Shown here: positions 60,025 through 64,000 of the stretch, piece by piece
Numbering within the stretch: the stretch's first letter is position 1
Layout of the letters: every line of letters begins with the position of its first letter
From: an uncultured Oscillospiraceae bacterium
GTDB lineage: Bacteria > Bacillota > Clostridia > Oscillospirales > Oscillospiraceae
Direction: 5' to 3'
NCBI GenBank assembly: GCA_947627715.1
Contig: CANQXK010000002.1
Location: 1-64,000 of the forward strand
Length of the DNA: 64,000 nt
Translations under genes and position numbers: made by a program
The notes under the pieces: model-generated
Database searches by the model: none
What the model was told of the DNA's origin: nothing
What the model saw: only the letters and a program-made list of their open reading frames with translations

Positions 60025-60395
60025 CTTTAACATCTCCCTTTTGTCGAGACGATTCAACCTCTTTAGGAAGAATGCACATCTATACATAGTCTCTGGGCAT
60101 TATCAGGCGCAAAAAAGGACGGTATTGTAAACACAATACCGTCCTTTTTGCATATATACCGCTTCACAAGCCCTCATCAGGTGCGGGGCGTTCAATTTCC
60201 AGTTTACGCCGCCAAGTTTGGCATATTATGGCTCTGCTTCTCCTTCTTATTTCCAGCCATTTCATCAAGAAATTCCGTATTATCTTTTCATCATTTCTTG
60301 TATAAATTCCTTCTAAATAAGAAAAGATTTGCGCAATAAGGCCCTAAAACGGCTGTTTTGGGGGTGATTTTACGGGTTTTTGCGAAAACAACCTG
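60025..60395. other. Non-coding stretch between passenger gene and transposase
   Basis: Contains the strong terminator at 60112-60149 and otherwise A+T-rich sequence with no credible gene or repeat that I can recognise. Confidence 0.6.
60112..60149 (+). terminator. Terminator after the passenger acetyltransferase
   Basis: 17 perfect base pairs (60112-60128 with 60133-60149), loop AAAC, ending in T5. Works in both directions. Confidence 0.9.
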
Positions 60396-61706
60396 TCACG
60401 CCGCCACGCGATAGGTGAAGCCGGGGAAGGACTTGGGCCGAAGGTTTCGGGCGTCCGCGCGGTTCGGCTTGACTGGCTCTGTGTACTTCGCAATTTCCAG
60501 CAAAAGCCGCTCCCCGTCCCCCTCCGGGGCGCGGAAATAGTCGCGGCACAGCGCCATCGCCATCTTCATGTTAACAGCGTACTTGTAAACATTCGTCGCC
60601 TTTTTCTGAATGACAGCGCCTCTCACAATGCGGGAACAAAAGTTGAACATCGTCATAGCCCCATAAATTTCCTGCCACACAGAATTGACGCTTTTGCTAT
60701 GCAGGTTCACCATCCCGATGTTATACTTGAGCTGTCGAAAGCTCGTCTCGATGCCCCATCTGGCGTGATAAAGCTCCTTTAGCTCGTCGGGCGTGATGCT
60801 CCGTGGCAGGGAGGTAACAAGTGTTTCATACTTCCCTGTGTCGAGCATGAACCGCACAACGCGGAATTTGAGGGGATACGGGCTCGGAAAGTCCCAACGC
60901 GCGGGGCGGGTCGTGGAGTTCTGTTTGTACGTCCTTTTTGGAACTTGTAAAAGGATATAGCCATTTTCCTTGTCCCGTTTGGTTTGTGTCGTTGTAATCG
61001 TCATAGCCAAGTCACGGTCAAGCGGCATCATCGGGAGCTTTGCGACCTCCCGCATCGCTCCAGCGCCGTCTTTGACACGCAGGAGAAAGTCCACGTTAGG
61101 TTTCAACATAAGGTGGGCAATCATGTTGTATCCTTCGTAGCCCCGGTCCATAACAATCAGTGTCTTATCCGGGAAACGGTGGGCGTTAAGCATCCAGATT
61201 AATGCGCCTATCTCGTCCATACTGGGCTGTGGTTGTAGGACGCAGTCATAATAAGTTTTGTTTAAAACGTCATAAAGCGGGTTGATATGGGTCTGGCAAT
61301 AGCCTTTGGGGTTGCTGGCGTTGCACACAAAGCACGGGGATTTTGGGTCGCGTGCCATATTGACCGTGGAGCCGTCCACAGCGAAAACACGGTAGCCCAG
61401 ATATGTTTCCGGGTCGGGGTGAAGTCTGTTGAAGTCCAGAAGGATTTCACGGAAGATGTTAAACTCAACTTTTCCGCGCTGTTGGACAAAGGCGGCGGCG
61501 GAAACATCGAGGCCGCAGTCGTGAAGCTCCTTGTTGAGACTTCCGCCCTGCATACTGATTACGGTTCGCAAAAGGGTTTCAAGTGGGAGTTTGCGGTTTC
61601 GGCTGAAATCTGTCAGCCCTCCGGGGACATAGCCACCGCGCAGGAAGGAGGCGGAATGTATCGCCCGGTCAAGCTCAGCTTTGACGGTTTCGGGAAGTGA
61701 TGCCAT
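60396..61706 (-). CDS. IS4-family DDE transposase
   Basis: 436 residues, full length. DDE triad regions: first Asp in YRVFAVDGSTVNMA, second Asp in LIVMDRGYEGYNMIAH, and the Glu in the IS4 signature YHARWGIETSFRQLKYNIG, where Y, R, E and K spacing fits the YREK motif. Start ATG 61706 (MASLPETV) behind AGGAGA; ATG 61736 and 61757 are upstream alternatives. A TATAAT lies at 61821-61826 on the minus strand without a clear -35 box. No frameshift or internal stop, so it may be active. Confidence 0.92.
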   Translation of the reverse strand: MASLPETVKAELDRAIHSASFLRGGYVPGGLTDFSRNRKLPLETLLRTVISMQGGSLNKELHDCGLDVSAAAFVQQRGKVEFNIFREILLDFNRLHPDPETYLGYRVFAVDGSTVNMARDPKSPCFVCNASNPKGYCQTHINPLYDVLNKTYYDCVLQPQPSMDEIGALIWMLNAHRFPDKTLIVMDRGYEGYNMIAHLMLKPNVDFLLRVKDGAGAMREVAKLPMMPLDRDLAMTITTTQTKRDKENGYILLQVPKRTYKQNSTTRPARWDFPSPYPLKFRVVRFMLDTGKYETLVTSLPRSITPDELKELYHARWGIETSFRQLKYNIGMVNLHSKSVNSVWQEIYGAMTMFNFCSRIVRGAVIQKKATNVYKYAVNMKMAMALCRDYFRAPEGDGERLLLEIAKYTEPVKPNRADARNLRPKSFPGFTYRVAA

Positions 61707-61895
61707 TGGGATTTTCTCCTGTATTTTGATGCGCATGGCCGCATTTGCGCCACACATCGGCGCACGAGCGCCGAACAGGAGTTTTACTTTTAAATGTCCG
61801 TGATTTTATTTTTTAATCCCATTATACCGGCGAAAAAACATAAAAGGTTAACAAAAAATGAACAAATCAAAAGGAACCGAAAAGCGGCAAAAATC

Positions 61896-62412
61896 ATTTT
61901 TGAGACGTAAATAGGACTTGTTGATATTGGGCGGTAAGCATTGTTTTGGGGAATGACTATTTTGGAAAAGTCGGTGTCAAGCGGCTTTTTGATACGTCAT
62001 CTGGACTTGTTGCAAGGCGTTGTCAATCATTCGGATTTTTCGCGCTGTTGGCACGTTCGGAATAAGTGCCGATTTTTTTATACGTTCAAAGGACATGTTG
62101 AGATTTTCCTGTTGTTGGGTTGGGGAGCGGAAAAACGTAGAAAAATTTTTTGACGAGACAATTCTGCTTTTGCAAGAGGTGTCCCATAGCGTATTTTTGC
62201 GTTTAGCCTATTTTTTATATCATTTCGAGGACTTGTTGAGATTGGCAAGGAAAAACTAATTTAGACCATCTTATACCGCTTTTTCACACAAGCCGCTGTT
62301 TTTTACATCGTTGCACAAACTTGTTGTAATGAGACACACATCATTCCATATTGGCTTTTTTCTTAAACCCGCGCAACTTTTACATCATTTCCTTGACTTG
62401 TTGATACCCCGC
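61896..62412 (+). repeat. Six degenerate direct repeats with an ACTTGTTG core and 14-base-spaced T-tract
   Basis: Cores start at 61916, 62005, 62093 (ACATGTTG), 62231, 62319 and 62396; intervals 89, 88, 138, 88 and 77. In every copy a run of at least four T ends exactly 14 bases before the core. The 14 bases follow a loose RAYRYCRTY pattern and often end in GG; ATATTGG, AGATTGG or similar often follows the core. The constant spacing without insertions argues for real units rather than chance. On the minus strand each reads CAACAAGT followed by a run of A. Confidence 0.7.
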
Positions 62413-62417
62413 AAAAT

Positions 62418-62451
62418 ATAGAGCGCACAGCAACAACGCCGTGCGCTCTAT
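62418..62451. repeat. Hairpin near the right end of the mobile unit
   Basis: ATAGAGCGCAC, 12-base loop, GTGCGCTCTAT: 11 perfect base pairs between the last repeat copy and the right inverted repeat. Confidence 0.6.
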
Positions 62452-62499
62452 GCGCGTCTTAACTTAACGCCGCTGGCCCTTTCGGCACAATGCCAATTT

Positions 62500-62529
62500 G
62501 GGGTAGGGATTTTAACTTAATGACATTGG
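62500..62529 (-). repeat. Right terminal inverted repeat of the mobile unit
   Basis: Exact reverse complement of 59125-59154. Confidence 0.8.
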
Positions 62530-62536
62530 CCCCTCC
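62530..62536 (+). repeat. Direct repeat CCCCTCC flanking the mobile unit, right
   Basis: Matches 59118-59124. Confidence 0.65.
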
Positions 62537-62539
62537 CCC

Positions 62540-62567
62540 TTGCATTTTTCCGCAAGTGTGGTATACT
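62540..62567 (+). promoter_or_regulatory. SigA-type promoter of the uracil-DNA glycosylase gene
   Basis: TTGCAT, 16 bases, TATACT with TGG upstream of the -10 box. The mobile unit ends 10 bases before the -35 box, leaving the promoter core intact. Confidence 0.7.
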
Positions 62568-62600
62568 TTGAGCATCGTAATAAGAGCGTGGGGTGACGGT

Positions 62601-63176
62601 ATGACCTGGGAAGAGCTTGAGCGGTCGTGCAAGCGGTGCGAGAAGTGCGCGCTGTGCGACACGCGCACCAACGTGGTCTTCGGCGTGGGCAACAAAAACG
62701 CCCGCGTCCTGTTCGTGGGTGAAGGCCCCGGCGAAAACGAGGACCTTCAGGGGGAACCCTTTGTGGGCCGGGGCGGACAGCTTCTGGACGTGATGCTGGA
62801 GATCATCGGCCTTGACCGAAAGAAGAACGTCTACATAGCCAACATCGTCAAATGCCGGCCCCCCAAGAACCGCGACCCGCTGGGGGTGGAGCAGGAGGCC
62901 TGCATCGGCTGGCTCCGGGAGCAGATACGCCTTCTCCGCCCTGAGATCGTGGTGTGCCTCGGCCGCATCGCCGCCCAGGTGCTTATCAAGCCCGATTTTA
63001 AGATCACCAGCGAACACGGGAAATTTTTTGACGTGGACGGCGTCACGTATACGGCGCTCTACCACCCGGCGGCGCTTCTGCGCGACCCCCGGAAAAAGCC
63101 CGACACCTTTGTGGACCTGAAGGCCCTTCAGGAAAAGATCCTCCAGCTCGCGCCTGAGGTCTACAGCGCCGGCTGA
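62601..63176 (+). CDS. Uracil-DNA glycosylase, family 4 type (iron-sulfur)
   Basis: Removes uracil from DNA for base excision repair. 191 residues. The N-terminal Cys group CKRCEKCALCDTR and later KCRPPKNRDP with EACIGW provide the 4Fe-4S ligands. The active-site motif FVGEGPGENEDLQGEPFVGRGG is followed by C-terminal ALYHPAALLRDP. Start ATG 62601 behind GGGGTGA. 23 bases before the next gene on the same strand. Confidence 0.95.
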   Translation: MTWEELERSCKRCEKCALCDTRTNVVFGVGNKNARVLFVGEGPGENEDLQGEPFVGRGGQLLDVMLEIIGLDRKKNVYIANIVKCRPPKNRDPLGVEQEACIGWLREQIRLLRPEIVVCLGRIAAQVLIKPDFKITSEHGKFFDVDGVTYTALYHPAALLRDPRKKPDTFVDLKALQEKILQLAPEVYSAG

Positions 63177-63199
63177 AAACTCGCTGAAAAGGAACCTTT

Positions 63200-64000
63200 A
63201 TGAACGACGTACTGCGTTTTTCGCGTCCCGGCGAGGAGCCGGAACTCAAAGCCCTGTGGAGGGAGGTCTTTCAGGACTCCCTGGGCGATGCGGACCTCTT
63301 TTTTGAGACGCTGTATACCCCCGGATCGGCGGCCGTGTACATACACGGCGGGGCCATCGTCTCCGCGGCCTACGGTCTGCGGCTGGGCGAATATGTGTCC
63401 GGCGGACACTGGACCCCCTGCCGGACCGTCTACGCCTGCGGGACGGCCCCCGCCCACCGGGGCCGGGGCTTCGGGGGGCAGGTCCTGGAGCTTGCCGCCC
63501 GGTCCGATGGGCCGGGGGTCTGCGCGGTCCGCCCCCCTGAGCCGGACCTCTTCCCTTTCTGTGAGCGTCTCGGCTTCAAGCCGGTCTTTGGGGCCTCCGT
63601 CCAGAACTGCACCGACGTGGGCCTCCCTCTCAACGGCAGCGCCGCCCTGGTGACCGTGCGGGGCTACGCCGCCCTGCGGGAGGAGCTGCTTCACGGGCAG
63701 AACCACATCGACCTGGACCTGAAGGTGCTGGACTATCAGGAGGCCCTGTGCCGCCGCTCCGGGGGCGGTCTATTCTACCTGGTCTCGGACAAGGTGCGCG
63801 GCTGCGCCGCGGCGGAGATCGTCGATGGCGCCGCCCGTCTTTTGGAGCTGATCGTCCCCACGGGCAGCCAGTATAACGCCGCCGCCCTGACGGCCCGCGC
63901 CCTGGGATGCCAACAGTTCTCCTACCGCGCCCCCCTGCGCGCGGGGGACGCGCCCGCGCCCTTCGCCCTGATGTCCTCCCAGACCCCCCTTGACGCGGGC
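63200..64000 (+). CDS. GNAT-family acetyltransferase, N-terminal part (gene cut by window edge)
   Basis: 267 codons visible, open to the window end. The acetyl-CoA loop CGTAPAHRGRG with GGQVLELAAR is typical of GNAT, followed by LFPFCERLGFKPVFG and a second domain. The layout with a long C-terminal part resembles two-domain acetyltransferases of the Eis/YkkB sort. Start ATG behind AAAGGAACC. Probably cotranscribed with the uracil-DNA glycosylase gene. Confidence 0.8.
   Translation, partial: MNDVLRFSRPGEEPELKALWREVFQDSLGDADLFFETLYTPGSAAVYIHGGAIVSAAYGLRLGEYVSGGHWTPCRTVYACGTAPAHRGRGFGGQVLELAARSDGPGVCAVRPPEPDLFPFCERLGFKPVFGASVQNCTDVGLPLNGSAALVTVRGYAALREELLHGQNHIDLDLKVLDYQEALCRRSGGGLFYLVSDKVRGCAAAEIVDGAARLLELIVPTGSQYNAAALTARALGCQQFSYRAPLRAGDAPAPFALMSSQTPLDAG

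Larger units (their letters stand above)
61707..62499. other. Long non-coding A+T-rich arm of the mobile unit
   Basis: No credible gene on either strand. Holds a possible transposase promoter (61821), the six-copy direct repeat array (61896-62412) and a hairpin (62418-62451), then ordinary sequence up to the right inverted repeat. Such a long non-coding end is unusual for IS4-type elements. Confidence 0.65.
59125..62529. mobile_element. 3.4-kb IS4-type mobile unit with passenger acetyltransferase
   Basis: Bounded by perfect 30-base inverted repeats (59125-59154 and 62500-62529; outer end CCAATGTCATTAAG) and flanked by a 7-base direct repeat CCCCTCC. Inside are a GNAT gene (59470-60024, plus), an IS4-type transposase gene (60396-61706, minus) and about 790 non-coding bases between the transposase start and the right end. 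That last stretch has six degenerate direct repeats. Base composition is much more A+T-rich than the chromosome. Sits between spoVAE and the uracil-DNA glycosylase gene, 10 bases before the -35 box of the latter. Confidence 0.75.

Noticed and set aside
61896-62412. CRISPR array in the mobile unit
   Set aside because: Repeats are degenerate, spacing varies (77-138 bases) and the period is too long; no cas genes.
59125-62529. Composite transposon with two IS copies
   Set aside because: Only one transposase gene is present and the 30-base ends are simple inverted repeats, so a single unit with a passenger gene fits better.

Overview
The window is a G+C-rich chromosomal segment from a spore-forming member of the Clostridia. 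Sporulation genes are present (a BofA-like protein, SigH, SpoVAD, SpoVAE, a DacF-type carboxypeptidase and a LysM-GH18 cortex-type hydrolase). SdaAA/SdaAB, an ECF-type S component, S-layer-homology proteins, AsnA and the general gene style suggest the Oscillospiraceae. That family-level placement is inference; no marker such as 16S rRNA is present. Most genes start with ATG or GTG behind strong AGGAGG-type ribosome binding sites, and many promoters match the vegetative sigma consensus with 16-18 base spacers.

Layout. 1-1.7 kb: a PLP aminotransferase followed by trpS (cut by the left edge). 1.9-5.5 kb: a translationally coupled pair of ABC exporter half-transporters in visibly lower G+C. 5.6-16 kb, all on the minus strand: folC, pyrG, glmS, purB, purA, purC and purF, a biosynthetic run for nucleotides, amino sugars and folate. 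16-20.7 kb, plus strand: bofA-like, an SDR, a type II topoisomerase A subunit and a transglutaminase-fold lipoprotein lacking its catalytic Cys. 20.8-21.4 kb: two tRNA-Gly genes (GCC and CCC) around a tandem hairpin repeat. 21.5-27 kb: dacF-like, a cluster of palindromic repeats, sdaAB-sdaAA and the topoisomerase B subunit. 27-30.6 kb: a possible structured RNA, then a response regulator, histidine kinase and C39-like peptidase operon. 30.7-44 kb: envelope genes (polysaccharide deacetylase, PHP phosphoesterase, ATP-grasp ligase, SLH-GH18, YfhO-type membrane protein, LysM-GH18, amidase, NagZ-like GH3, a HTH-only LysR and a second carboxypeptidase with SLH repeats). 44-54 kb: coaX with an ECF S component, nif3-trmK, an ECF sigma/anti-sigma pair, sigH, ruvCAB, a Cys-rich protein and asnA. 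54-59 kb: sirtuin, flavin reductase, guaB, spoVAD and spoVAE. 59.1-62.5 kb: a mobile unit with perfect 30-base terminal inverted repeats and a 7-base direct flanking repeat. It carries an acetyltransferase and an IS4-type transposase, and was inserted just upstream of a uracil-DNA glycosylase promoter. The window ends inside another acetyltransferase gene.

The most unusual material is non-coding. (1) A roughly 180-base element of four stem-loops occurs in three full copies and one truncated copy in intergenic gaps. Its arms differ in sequence but keep their pairing, and nearly all irregular pairs become G-U on one strand, which points to a structured RNA antisense to the flanking genes. (2) Inside the mobile unit, about 500 non-coding bases hold six degenerate direct repeats, with a T-tract ending exactly 14 bases before an ACTTGTTG core and mostly an 88-89 base period. 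(3) A possible 6S-like folded RNA with a terminator lies at 27.2-27.4 kb. (4) A terminator-like hairpin sits directly against the ribosome binding site of the passenger acetyltransferase. None has been searched against databases.
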